The position numbers were made by a program, and so were the translations under genes. A model generated the notes under the pieces. That model made no database searches, was not told where the DNA came from, and worked only from the letters and a program-made list of their open reading frames with translations. A stretch of 64,000 nucleotides of DNA from NCBI GenBank assembly GCA_965116785.1, contig OZ220731.1:2480001-2544000 (forward strand), written 5' to 3'. The DNA comes from Bin87 sp965116785 (GTDB lineage Bacteria; Chloroflexota; Dehalococcoidia; Lucifugimonadales; UBA3495). Below, piece after piece: positions 24,195-34,700 of the stretch (its first letter is position 1; each line of letters starts with the position of its first letter).

Positions 24195-25742
24195 TTATCG
24201 CCCGCCGAGGGGCGACTGTAGGATGGCCTCTCCGGTATCGAGGGCATCCCCGGAGACCGACGCCGTGATGTGCAACCGCCCGCGAGTGGCCAGGACGTCG
24301 ACCTGAAACGCGGACAAAGTGGCCCGCTTCCCGTCAAAATTGAGGTGCGGTAGCCTGGAGACAATCATTTCCAGTTGGGCCTGCACCTGAATGAAGTGTG
24401 CGGACTCCTGCTCCTGTTGAGAATCGACGTCAAGCATTTCAAGGAGCCGGATGGCATCCTCTTTTTCATCACATAACACCTTGATCGGCGCGATCTGCTG
24501 TGCCAGCAGATCCTGGTCGATATGGTCATGCTGGAGCAGGCCCATCAGCCGCCGCTGCTGCCCTTTCAGATCAGAGACCTCGCCCCGCAAAACCGCAATC
24601 TTTGTTTTAGGCTCCTCTTCATCGTGGTGCGACCGCTCCGGGAGATCAGGGCTAAGCAATCCCGGAGTGCTGAGGAGAGAGACCAGGCTCTCCCACACCA
24701 CCCGCTCCAACTGTTGGGCAGGGATATACCGCTCGCGACAGATCTGCGGCCGCTGCTCGGTCGGCCAAGTACCCCGGCATCGATAGTAGCGATAGCGCCT
24801 GCTGAGGGACGTGCCGATGACGCCCGTCCCACACACCGGGCATGTGACGAAGCCGGTAAGCACGTATTGGTGACGACTTCGGTTCCGAGGAACCTCCGCC
24901 CGCTTGGCCAACTGGCAGAGCGCGGCTCGCTGTCCCTCTGGCGTGATGATCGCGGGAGTGAAATTTGTTATCTCGATCCACTGGTCCTCGGGCTGTGCGA
25001 GCAGTCTCCGCTTGCCGTCTGGTCCCCGGAGACGCCGATTCTGGCCGAAATACTGAACGCCGGTGTAAGCGGCGTTGTGCAACAGGCGCTTCACGGTCAT
25101 CGTGTGCCAGCGTCGCCCGCTCTTGCTGGGAATCCCTTCGCGATTCAGCCTCGTCGCGATCTGGTAGTGACTGAGCCCCTGCGATGCCCACCGAAAAATC
25201 CTCCGAACTTGAGCGGCCTCAGCCTCGTTGATTACTCGGGTCCTTAGGTGCGGGTCGTAGTCATAGCCGTATAGTCCGAGACCGGTACCGTTGGGCATCC
25301 GGCCGGACCGCGCAACCGCCCGTTTGCCACGCATGGTCTTTTCATGAATCTGGGCGCGTTCACGTTGGCCCATGTATCCAAAAAAATACCTGAGCAACTT
25401 GTAATCGGGCGATTCTTCGCTCGGTCCGTGCACAAAAATCAACCGCACCCCGTGCTCCTGCAGTTCATGGGCGATCACGATCATATGATCGGGGTCCCGC
25501 GACAGGCGGTCCGGGCTGTGCACTATGAGCATTTTGAGTTTTCCGGCGCGAACCGACTCACGCACATTTGTGAGCATGGGTCGCTGCAGATAAGCACCGG
25601 AATAACGTTCGTGCCAGACGATAATCTCCTCGTCCAAAATTCCCATTTCCTTCACCAGAGCCCGGGATTCCTGCTCCTGTGTGGCTAGAGACGTCCCAGT
25701 CCCCTGCGCCGCTGTGCTGACCCTTGCATAGATTCCGATCAT
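24195..25742 (-). CDS. Large serine recombinase 3
   Basis: The protein is 515 aa from ATG 25742 with AAGGAG seven bases upstream. Ser9 lies in IYARVSTAAQ, HSPDRLSRDPDHM has the active Arg, and the Recombinase domain ends near RLLHNAAYTGVQYFGQ. The zinc ribbon contains CPVCGTGV and CRGTW...CRERYIP. The coiled-coil C-terminus is shorter. The longer frame to 25868 would cross a terminator and is rejected. Its closest relatives in the window are the other two recombinases. The intrinsic terminator before it may limit its expression. Confidence 0.93.
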   Translation of the reverse strand: MIGIYARVSTAAQGTGTSLATQEQESRALVKEMGILDEEIIVWHERYSGAYLQRPMLTNVRESVRAGKLKMLIVHSPDRLSRDPDHMIVIAHELQEHGVRLIFVHGPSEESPDYKLLRYFFGYMGQRERAQIHEKTMRGKRAVARSGRMPNGTGLGLYGYDYDPHLRTRVINEAEAAQVRRIFRWASQGLSHYQIATRLNREGIPSKSGRRWHTMTVKRLLHNAAYTGVQYFGQNRRLRGPDGKRRLLAQPEDQWIEITNFTPAIITPEGQRAALCQLAKRAEVPRNRSRHQYVLTGFVTCPVCGTGVIGTSLSRRYRYYRCRGTWPTEQRPQICRERYIPAQQLERVVWESLVSLLSTPGLLSPDLPERSHHDEEEPKTKIAVLRGEVSDLKGQQRRLMGLLQHDHIDQDLLAQQIAPIKVLCDEKEDAIRLLEMLDVDSQQEQESAHFIQVQAQLEMIVSRLPHLNFDGKRATLSAFQVDVLATRGRLHITASVSGDALDTGEAILQSPLGGR

Positions 25743-25765
25743 GATGGTCTCCTTGCATTTTTGAG

Positions 25766-25799
25766 AAAAAAGGGTGCCGCGGCCTCTCCCGCGACACCC
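25766..25799 (-). terminator. Intrinsic terminator/attenuator before recombinase 3
   Basis: On the minus strand GGGTGTCGCGG-GAGAGG-CCGCGGCACCC is followed by TTTTTTCTC. It lies after the accessory gene stop and just ahead of the ribosome site of recombinase 3. It should uncouple accessory-gene transcription from recombinase expression unless antitermination occurs. Confidence 0.75.
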
Positions 25800-25810
25800 A
25801 AAGAATCCGT

Positions 25811-25984
25811 TCAGTAGACCGTGCCAGACTCTTCGGCCCAGCGGCCCAGCAGCATCTCTTCGACCCACCGTTCTCTATCGAGAGGACTTCCCCCTTTGAG
25901 CACGGTTAAACGGATCTCGCCACTCTCACGCGCCACCCATCCCGTGTCATGCATCGGCGGCAGGTCAAGTATTTCGGGAGCCAC
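25811..25984 (-). CDS. Short accessory protein of recombinase cassette A
   Basis: The protein is 57 aa from GTG 25984, with GGGAGG nine bases before. The sequence contains GWVARESGEIRLTVLKGG followed by DRERWVEEMLLG and ends EESGTVY. Its pattern W-x-G-x-x-LVL-x-G-x-R matches the C-terminal half of the cassette B accessory protein. The upstream open frame is a shadow. It is probably a DNA-binding or protein-binding factor for the recombinase; this is inference. Confidence 0.5.
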   Translation of the reverse strand: MAPEILDLPPMHDTGWVARESGEIRLTVLKGGSPLDRERWVEEMLLGRWAEESGTVY

Positions 25985-26058
25985 ATCCGCTTGCCTCCCG
26001 AGGCTTTTTGCCCTACGATGACAGTGAGCCTGTTCCTGGTCCTCTCCAGGTGGGTTTC

Positions 26059-26100
26059 GTGCCCCGATGAGATTAGTGGTCTGACGGGGCACCTTTTTTT
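26059..26100 (+). terminator. Rho-independent terminator, plus strand
   Basis: GTGCCCCG and CGGGGCAC form a stem with an 18-base loop, followed by CTTTTTTT on the plus strand. On the minus strand it lies between the winged-helix and accessory genes of cassette A. It would stop antisense transcription into the cassette. Confidence 0.65.
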
Positions 26101-26201
26101 GTGCCGGCCCGTCGCGGGCCAGATCGTCTTCCAATATCCTACCTCCTGGTGTTAGTCCGGTGATCCCTGCGGGATGCCCATGCTCAAATTCTGGTTGGCA
26201 T

Positions 26202-26753
26202 TTAGTGATCCGGGAACCCGCCTCCTGATTGGGCCAGGTCCGCACAGCATGGCTGATCGCACCTGATGACAAAGCCACGTTCATCAAGCGTTGCTTGTAG
26301 TCCGACCCCCCCGTTTTGGACCCAGGGACCGGACAGATGGTAAGCACCCTTGCCCATAGGGACCCAGTCAGAGCCTCTCCGCAGCAGCCGAGTAATGGTG
26401 GCGCGTATCGAGTCCTCCGACCCCGACCACCTGCCAGACTCATGGAGCAGGCGCTTTGCCTCTCTCACCCTCACGACGCCGCCGTTGCGGTACGCGATTT
26501 GCCTGAGTGCGTCAGCCTGCGTGAAGCACTCCCGGACCTCCTCGACAAGACTTTGCGCATAAGGCCTCCCTTCAACCGAGTGAGACTGCCGCGACGTCTT
26601 ACGGTCGGCGACAATTTTTTGCGCAGCCTCGAATATTTGGAAATCCGTCAATAACTTTTTTTTGTACTCCTCCAAGAGGCCGATCAGCACATCGCCGTCA
26701 TGGTCTTGGAGAGCCGCTTCCATAGCGGCTGCCACATCACAACCTGACATCAT
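26202..26753 (-). CDS. Winged-helix-like protein of cassette A
   Basis: The protein is 183 aa from ATG 26753, which is preceded by GAGG. The N-terminal helices carry YKKKLLTDFQIFEAAQKIVADRK. The middle domain ALRQIAYRNGGVVRVREAKRLL, then ITRLLRRGSDWVPMGKGAYH, aligns by eye with the cassette B protein: both have a Gly-Gly-x-Val-Arg start and a W...G-x-(Y/W) end. This suggests a winged helix. A consensus promoter (TTGACA, 17 bases, TACTCT) lies upstream, so this gene probably leads the cassette A transcript. Confidence 0.6.
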   Translation of the reverse strand: MMSGCDVAAAMEAALQDHDGDVLIGLLEEYKKKLLTDFQIFEAAQKIVADRKTSRQSHSVEGRPYAQSLVEEVRECFTQADALRQIAYRNGGVVRVREAKRLLHESGRWSGSEDSIRATITRLLRRGSDWVPMGKGAYHLSGPWVQNGGVGLQATLDERGFVIRCDQPCCADLAQSGGGFPDH

Positions 26754-26821
26754 AGATACCTCACAATCTGTACGGCCAGCCCCGCGAAGAGCGCTGCATC
26801 AGACATGGTCATCAAGTATGC

Positions 26822-26850
26822 AGAGTAGCGCTACCAGGACCCCCTGTCAA
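26822..26850 (-). promoter_or_regulatory. Sigma-70-like promoter for cassette A
   Basis: On the minus strand TTGACA at 26850-26845, a 17-base spacer and TACTCT at 26827-26822 precede the winged-helix gene by about 70 bases. The -35 is a full consensus. Confidence 0.7.
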
Positions 26851-27479
26851 CACAAATCGTGGGCGGTTAACATCACATAAACCATACATATTGACCTCTC
26901 AATCCCGACAATAGTAGGTCAAACACAGCGAATGGCGCGGCACAACGAGCCGATCAAAGTCTGACCCCGGCAAGGACGGCAACTCCGTGATTTGTCATCG
27001 AGCGAGGTCCGGGTCGAAAACCGTGAAGGTCGTCCCATTGCAAAAAGTTCACTGTACCGAGCGTTCGGCGGGATACGCGTCCGTCTACGATGTCGTAGAG
27101 AAGGTCCGGGAATATTCCCCGGATTGTCAGATTGGTGGGTGCATTGACCGTGCCGCTAATCCTGTGGGCCGGGTCCCACCACCATGATGCTCAGCAAGGT
27201 GGACAGTCTGCATCCGTCGAGTGAGAATGGCAGCAATATCACGCTCCATTGCTCGGCCACTTTGTGACGTGCGTCAAAATATTGTCGGATCTGGCCCCAA
27301 CGCCGGCCACCGGCTTTATATGACGATACGGGAATCTTCTCGCTTAACCCACCGGGTGCGCACTCAGCATCACGGGGTGGAGTCCGAACGCTTTGTGGAC
27401 GACATGGAGGTTGGCGTGTACCGTCGGCCGGCACCGAGATGTGGCACGTCCGGCAGACGACAAGGCAGCGAGGCGGAGC
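26851..27479 (+). other. Intergenic stretch with a doubtful small ORF
   Basis: A frame from GTG 26987 to 27187 could encode 66 aa (ICHRARSGSKTVKVVPLQKV in part) and codon use is not random, but no ribosome site or family is evident. A 12-base palindrome is at 27265-27276. Otherwise I see no gene here. Confidence 0.3.
27265..27276. promoter_or_regulatory. Palindromic TGACG-N2-CGTCA site
   Basis: TGACGTGCGTCA is 215 bases upstream of the lipoprotein start. A related 14-base palindrome is at 45279-45292, and an imperfect version is at 49103-49114, so it may be an operator. Confidence 0.4.
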
Positions 27480-28247
27480 ATGAAGATCGTTTTTATATTC
27501 GGGGGTATGGCGGCAGTTTTACTCGTCGGCTGCGTCGCACGACCGGATAAGCCTCGGCCCATGCCCTTGGTGGTGCTCACTCAGCCTCCTCCGCCCACGC
27601 ATCAAGCAAACCCGTTGGTTGTCAACACCACCAATGTCGGGCCACGAACGGCTGACACCAATGCGAGGGCTGTGGCAGTCCCCACCCCGACTGAGGCTAC
27701 GCTGGTGGGTGGGGGGAACGGTCAGCCGATTCAAGCGGCGCCCACGACTGCTGATCCGCCTGCACTGCCAAAAGTATCGGACCCCTTTGCCGTTCCAACG
27801 CCATTTCTGACTGACCGGCCCTGGGTCCCACGGGTCCCGTCCGATGTCGTCGTTTCGTGCTGGAACAGAATCAGAGGCGACTCGGCGGCCGCCATAGGTG
27901 CCTGGGCAACACCGAAAGAAATTCCCGATTCAGTCCGTTTGGTCGCGTACGAGTCTCGATGGCGTATCAATGGTCTACCAATACCGGGTTACAAACGTGT
28001 AGATCTCATCGATTCCACAGCAAATATCGTGCCCAACTTAGGCGGCAGGCCGTCTCTTCGCCCTCAGAACGGGGGGAGCGGATGGTTTGACGTGCGTCCA
28101 GTGTATGAATGGCGTAAAACTCACGGGGGTGACGGCGGGGAATATCGCCCTGCTACGGTGTCACGACCCTACATCTGTATGGGCACCACGCGCCGGCAAC
28201 GGGCCGGCTCTCGAATCGACGATCAAACATGGAGCAGTTTCCGGTAA
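27480..28247 (+). CDS. Predicted lipoprotein
   Basis: The protein is 255 aa from ATG 27480, preceded by GGAG-like sequence. The N-terminus KIVFIFGGMAAVLLVGCVARP gives a lipobox with Cys near residue 17. About 100 residues of Pro/Thr/Ala-rich linker follow, then a folded domain with VVSCWNRIRGDSAAA and WRINGLPIPGYKRVD. No known family is recognised. It is probably anchored outside the membrane. It is next to a 110-aa gene on the same strand and faces the giant surface gene. Confidence 0.7.
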   Translation: MKIVFIFGGMAAVLLVGCVARPDKPRPMPLVVLTQPPPPTHQANPLVVNTTNVGPRTADTNARAVAVPTPTEATLVGGGNGQPIQAAPTTADPPALPKVSDPFAVPTPFLTDRPWVPRVPSDVVVSCWNRIRGDSAAAIGAWATPKEIPDSVRLVAYESRWRINGLPIPGYKRVDLIDSTANIVPNLGGRPSLRPQNGGSGWFDVRPVYEWRKTHGGDGGEYRPATVSRPYICMGTTRRQRAGSRIDDQTWSSFR

Positions 28248-28358
28248 CCGTCTGCCCAACGCCGGAACCCTTGTGTCCGAGTCCTACAGGAAGGACTTAT
28301 CGTGCGCGTGTCAGGGTGATGGATGCGGCGAGAATATGGCATCAGAAAGGAGCACGCC

Positions 28359-28691
28359 ATGGACGAAATGAGTTTCTCAGAAAATCTCGACCGCCTCCTG
28401 GACGATCCCGACCTGAGTATCGATCTGCGACTAAGCGAACTGGTCCAGTCGCTGAATGACTTGGACCCTAGTTTACTAGAAAGAGTCAGCGCGCAGTCCG
28501 ATGAGGCCATCGGGAAGGCATTATTCGATTTCGCGAACGCCGCCTATCGGCCTGAGCAGGAGAGAGAACACCTGCATATGGGCGCTCTGCTTGCCGCAGC
28601 CGCGTTGAAGAACAGGGCAGACCGAGCCGGAGTGACCGTGCTGGAATACTTTCGACTCATCAAAGTCCGGCGGGAGATGGACGACGTCTGA
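28359..28691 (+). CDS. Hypothetical 110-aa helical protein
   Basis: ATG 28359 has AAAGGAG six bases upstream. The sequence is acidic at the start (LDDPDLSIDLRLSEL), then FDFANAAYRPEQEREHLHMG and RAGVTVLEYFRLIKVRREM. It appears fully helical, without membrane segments. No domain is recognised. It converges with the giant surface protein gene, whose stop is 35 bases away. Confidence 0.6.
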   Translation: MDEMSFSENLDRLLDDPDLSIDLRLSELVQSLNDLDPSLLERVSAQSDEAIGKALFDFANAAYRPEQEREHLHMGALLAAAALKNRADRAGVTVLEYFRLIKVRREMDDV

Positions 28692-28726
28692 GTCCTCGGT
28701 CGCCAGGCATCGAACCCCTTTTGCCG

Positions 28727-31700
28727 CTAGCGGCCGGCCACCTCCACCCAGTGCTGGAACAGGACCGTGATCTGGTCCTCCGGCCACAGGGCGACGATCT
28801 CAACATGCCGGGAGCCGTCCGTGGGAGCGCAGCCCAGGAAGAAGATCACCTCGCCGTTGTTCACCTCACGGCTGTTGCTCCGCTGGGCGCAGGGCTCGTT
28901 CACCGACACGTACCCTCCGGGAGAGGTCATGACGATCACGATGTGATGGGAGTTCACCTGAGAGGAGAAGGGCTCCTTGTCCCAGAGCACCGGAGGCAGC
29001 GTGGGGTCGAAATACACCGGCTGCGGCTCGATCAGCGGCAGGTAGAGCCCGTCCCCGGGAGTACAGGGCGTCAGCACGTACTCCGTCCATGGCCCGGTGT
29101 GCAGCACCACCTCCGGCATCGCCGGGTCCCCGTACCGCGCCCGGATGCGGAGACGGGCGATGGTCTCCTCCTCCACCCGCAGCGTGATCTGGTACCCGTC
29201 AGCCGTCGGGGTGAACAGGACGTCCTCATCTCCAATGGTGCCCTCCAGTTCGTATCCCAACCGGCTCAGTACAGGATGATCCGCGCTCTCCTGGAACGTC
29301 GCCGGGGAGTGCACCCACGAGATGGCGAACGTCACCCGTTTCTTGGTCGGCTCACAACCGACTTCCAGGCCGGCCACCGGACACAGGGCCATCCGGGATA
29401 CCCAAACGCTGTTGGACTGCACCTGCGGGGAGGCGTTGGAGTCCCGGTACACGGCCCGCACGGCAAAACTCGCCACGTCACCGTACCGGAACTCTTCCGG
29501 CAGGCTTCCAGCCGTGGTTTCCTCCGGGAGAGTGTTCTGCCCGCTCCGGGAACCACCTTGGGAGGAGACGAACATCCACTCGTAGTGCAGGAACACCATC
29601 CCGGGCACGTCCGTGGGCAACTCCCACATGGCGGCCGCGGCCGCCTCTCCCAGCACCCCGGTCGATAGACACTCCAGCAGCAGGTTCCGGGGAGCGGCCG
29701 GCAGTCCGCAGGACGCTGAAACCGTGCTGGAATCCCCGGATGAGTACAGCGCGGTCAGCACAAAGGTTATGACCTCTTCCGAGCCCTGTATCTCCACCAT
29801 CCGGGCAGGAGCCTGCAGGGTTCCGGTCTCATCCTCGCGCCCGCCACTGAACATCGCACGGTACTCCCACCCGATCAGCGACAGCGTGGTGTTGGACAGG
29901 TCAATCGTCCAGGATGCGGTCAGGTCCTCCGGGCTGCACGCCACGGAGAGCACGGGATCGGGCACCACCGCCTGACAGACGGCACTGGCACTCACGAGCG
30001 CCGTCTCTATCAACGTATCCGGGTCTTGGTTGGTATCCAGGTACACCGCCCTCACCTCGAACTGAGCCGTCTCACCCTGGGTGTATTCACCGGGATGGCT
30101 CTCCGCCCCGGTGTCGTCCTCGGATGTGGTGATCTGCCCATCCCGGCTCGTTGCCCCGTCGGCGAACGTCCAACTGTACTCGTAACGCTGGAAAACCAAT
30201 CCGGAAACCGGCATTGGAGCCACCCACGAGGCGGCTGCCGTCGCCCCCATTCCCTCCTGGTCAGCGGAGCAGACCAGCGCGAGGTTGGTTATCGGATGGG
30301 GAATGCCGCAGGAGGCCGTCTCCGGCCCGATGGGACGTTCCGACGTGTCCCCGGGGGCCTGAACGTAGGCCAGGATGGTGACTGTGACGACCTCCCCGAA
30401 GGTCGGTATCTGCAGTGAGGTCTGTTCTGGCGGCACGTCGTCGCTGAGGACCTCCTCGTCCCCGCTGAAATGGACCTCGTAACTGTACCCGGTCACCACC
30501 ACGTTTCCGGTGACTGAGACCTCCCATGAAGCCTCAGCCCCGGCGTGGTCACATATCAGGGTCAGGGCGAGTTCCGGCAATTCAGCGAGGCAGAAGGAGT
30601 TGGCCGTCACGGAGGCGGTTTCAATAAATACCGCTGGGTCCCGATTGGTGTCCAGATACACCGCACGCACCTCGAATCGGGCTGTCTCCCCTTGCTGGTA
30701 ATCCCCTGGAAGGCTGGACACATCGGGGTCGCCTTCTTGGGTGACCTCGCCGTCCCGGGTGCTGCCCTCATCGGTGAAGTACCAGGTGTACTCGTACCGC
30801 TGGAACACCAGCCCGGGCACAGGCAGGGGTGAAGTCCAGGTGGCAGTGGCCGTCGCTCCGGTCCCGGTCTCGTCGGGCGAGCACACCAGCAGCAGGTCCG
30901 TGATCGGATGGGGAATGCCGCAGGAGGCGGTATCCGCCGCGGTTACCCGTTCGGTGGGGTCCCCTGCCACCGTATAGGTGGCAACGACCGTGACAGTGAC
31001 AACCTCGCCGAAGGACGGGATGCGCAGCGAGGTCTGTTCCGGCGGCACGTCATCACTCAGTTCCTCCTCGTCGCCGCTGAACATCACGACGTACCGGTAT
31101 CCCGTAATGGTGATGTTCTCCGGTACCTGGATGGTCCAGGAGGCGTCCGCCCCGGCGTGGTCGCACATCAGAGCAAGCACCGGCGCCATGGGGGTCATGG
31201 GACAGGGGGCGGACCCGGAAACGAACTCGCTCTCCCGGACAGCCTGCGGGTTCGAGTTGGTATCGTTGAACACCGCCCGAATCCGGAAACGGGCCGTCTC
31301 ACCCTGCTGGTACTCGCCAGGAGCCGAGGACACAGAGTTCGTCCCCGGATCGTCGTCCGCTCCGCTCCGGACCGAGTCATCCTCCAGGATCCACTCGAAC
31401 TCGTACCGCAGGAAATTCACTCCGGGCACCCCTGCGGGACGCACCCAGGTGGCGGTCGCGACTGCCTCCGTTCCAGTCTCCTCGGGGAGACAGAGGACCA
31501 CCAGGTTGACCGGCGGCGTGGGCTGACCGCAGGTGGCGGATACCGGATCGGTCATCCGCTCCTCCGTCTCGCCGTCCTGCACGTACTTCGCCACCAGCGA
31601 GTAGGTGACCACCTCGGCCTCCGCCTGTATGGCGGCGGTGCGCTCGTCAGGATCCAGCGAACCCGTCTGAGAGGAGCCGCTCACTAGGAGGGATACCGAG

Positions 31701-34700
31701 TAGTCGAACCCCGTTACAGTCAGGTCCGGCGGAACCGTTACAGTCCAGGTGGCGACCGCTCCCGTCTGGTCGCAGTCGATCTGAAGGATCGGGAGCGGCA
31801 GTCTCGCCTGACAGAGCGTGGCACCCGCCAGGACCTTGCTCTCCACAGGAGCGGAGGGGTCCTGATGCGTGTCCGTGAATACCGCAAACACCTCAAAACG
31901 GGCGGTCTCCGCCTGCCGGTATTCGTCCGGCATCGTTTCCGCACTCGTGGCTTCCCTGTCCGTCTCCGTTCCCCTCCGGGATGTTCCGTCCCCATCAAAG
32001 AACCAGGTGTATTCGTACCGGACGAACGTCACCCCCGGAACCTCTACAGGAGCGGACCATGAGGCGGTGGCCGTGGCTCCCATGCCCTCCTCGTCCGGGA
32101 GACACTCCAGGACGAGGTTGGTGGGCGGGTTCGGCATCCCGCAGGCCGCCGTTGCAGTAGCCGTGCTCCGGGAGGTGCTTTCTCCCGTGTACATGAAGGT
32201 CGCCACCAGGTCCAGCGTAACGACCTCGCCCATTGCGGTCACGCTCGCCATCCGGGCCTCCGGCCCCAGTGTGCCGGGCAGGTCATTCTCGTCGCCGGTG
32301 AACGAGAACGTGTAGGCGAAACCCGTCAACGTGACGCCCAGCGGAATATCCACCTCCCACTCCGCGGTAACCAGGTCCTGGGTCGGATCGCAGTCCAACG
32401 TCAGGAAGGGCGGCAGCATCGGCATCGGGCAGTGGGCGTTCCGGGTCAGAACCGCACTGTACACCGTTTGGGACGGGGTGGAGGAGGTGTCCGTGTACCG
32501 GGCCCGGAGGTGGAACCGGGCAGTTTCCCCCTGCTGGTAGTCCCCCGGCTCTGAAGTCAACTCCGTGGTGTCGATGTCCTCGATTATCCCGGAACGGGTG
32601 CTTCCCGTCTCATCGTCAAAGAACCACGTCCATTCGTAATCCCGGAAGGTCAGCCCCGGAACCTCTTCCGGCGCCGTCCATGAGGCGGTCGCCGTCGATT
32701 CAGTCCCGTCCCCGGGCAGACAGATCAGCATCAACCCCGTGGGTGAGTTCGGCAGTCCGCAGGACGCGGAGTCCGTTGGCCCGAGCAGTTCCGTCTGGGA
32801 GACTCCCACCGTGTAGATGGCGCCCACCGCGATGGTTAACACCTCGCCCTCGCCCGGTACCGCCACCGCAAACGTCGTGGGAGGCAGCCTTCCCTCCACT
32901 GTGCCGGCCTCCGGGAACTCCACCCGGTAGTAGAACCCCACCAGCGTCAGACCCGAGGGCAACTCCAGGGTCCAGGAGGCGTTCAGGAACCCACCTGTGC
33001 AGAGTACCGTCAATACTGGCGGCGGCACGTCCTTGATGATCAGAATGACGATCACCGTCCGGTCCCATTCCATGTCCTCTTCCGCCTCCCACGTGACGGA
33101 GAGCGCGTCCGTTACCACGTCCCCGTCCGTGTTGGACGCCAGCAGTTCGTAGTCGTATACCACGGTGGTCTGGCTGTTCTGGGACAAGCCAACCAGATTG
33201 TTCAACGCCGTGCTGATGGTGTCGTTCCCGTCCCGGACGACTTCTACGCCATCGTTCGCTCCCGTGGTCCGCCATTTGAGCAGCACTTCCGTGCCGGCCG
33301 GAACGGTCACGCTGACGTCGCTGCGCATCCCGGAGAACTCGATCCACAGGTCCGCGGTGGGCTCGTCCAGCGCCGGCACGGTGCAGTCCTCTACTGTGAT
33401 TGATGAACTGGGGAATAGTGTCTGGTCCTGCTCTATCGCTCCCACCCGGTAGACGGCCCACACCGTGAGGGTCACGACATCGCCGGCCTCGTAGATGTCG
33501 GTCATGGCTGAATACTGGATCAGAGGCCCGGGCAACGCCGCCACCGTCCCTGTTGCCGTCCTGGAGCCGCCCCAGATGTACTCGAAGTGGTCCAGCGGGC
33601 GGCTGTCCGGGTGCGCCACCGGGGCGTCCCAGCGGGCAACCACCCGGTCGTTCTCACACTCCGTGAATACCCCGTTGCCGGGCGGCGGCAACTGCACAGG
33701 ATCCGGGGCCGTGTAGGCCGACATGCACTGGTAGTTGGTCCCCAGCAGGTCGTCGATGCGGAACGTCCGCACGCAGAACTGGTAGAGCGAGGCCGGCTCC
33801 AATCCGCCAATGTAGAGGTTCGTCGGTGGGTCGGAAGCGTTGGGCTGAAGGGCTCCCGGGCGGTAGGCAATGACATTCTGGATGGTCTGACGCTGGGCAT
33901 CTTCCACGTAGTAGTCGTAGCCGTCCCAGATGTAGTCCTCCGGCGGTTCCTCCCACTCAACGAGCAGGGAGTTGGTGGAGATGAGGGCGATCATCACGGC
34001 GAGGTCCGGCTGCGGGGCCGCGACCGGTGAGGCGGCCGGCAGGGTTACGGAGGCGGAACCCACCAGGAAATCGTACTGGCAGTCCCCGCCCGAATCCTCG
34101 CAGCCGCGGACCTCCACTTCCACGCTGGTGCCAAATATCTCCGGAACGGCCACCAGAGCGGCGTAGGGCGTCCACGGCCCCTCGATGCCGGCGCCGACGA
34201 ATCGGAACACGAACTGGTCCAAGTCTCCGGGAGTCAGGCTCAATTCGAGCCTCCGGTTGGGCAGTACGGTGGCCTCCACGCCGGTAACGCCCTGTCGGGC
34301 ACTTTTTTCATCTTCTTTGATCGGAGCGTCCCTTCCGCGTTCCATTCCGGGGCCGTCGGCTTGGTTGACGATGACGTCGTATTCGCCGACAGGGCAGGAA
34401 TCGCGGATGTGTCCGGTTTCCACCACGTCTGCGCCGGAGGCGGTAAAGGAGCGAACGGCGAGCATACCTGAGCCGTAGCAGGCGGAGGCGTCCACAACGG
34501 AGCCGTCGGTGGGTTCCATTTCCATATTGAAGCGGTGTGGACCGTGGAAATACTTGAATGTGGCCTGGACGGTGACGGGGTGCCCGCGGACGACCATCCT
34601 AGGGGCGGGCAGCACGGTCCCGTCGGAGAGGATGAGTTCGACGATGATCATGGGGGTGGGGGTTGGGGAGGGAGTGGGAGTGGCGGTGGGGGTGATGCCC

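Larger units (their letters stand above)
19369..26753 (-). mobile_element. Integrated region with twofold serine-recombinase cassette
   Basis: All genes run on the minus strand. Copy A is a winged-helix-like gene (26753-26202), a short accessory gene (25984-25811), an intact large serine recombinase (25742-24195) and an N-terminal remnant of a second one (24014-23766). Copy B repeats the order: winged-helix-like (23573-23082), accessory (22943-22668), recombinase (22530-21022) and recombinase (20919-19369). The last overlaps the dnaN end. The outer right boundary is unknown; 26753 is only the first gene of copy A. No phage structural genes are seen in it. Confidence 0.75.

Noticed and set aside
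24195..25868. Longer start of recombinase 3 at 25868
   Set aside because: It would cross an intrinsic terminator, and the shorter start has a proper AAGGAG and the conserved N-terminus.
19369..26900. Long direct repeats at element ends
   Set aside because: None is visible; serine recombinases leave only very short cores, so absence is uninformative.
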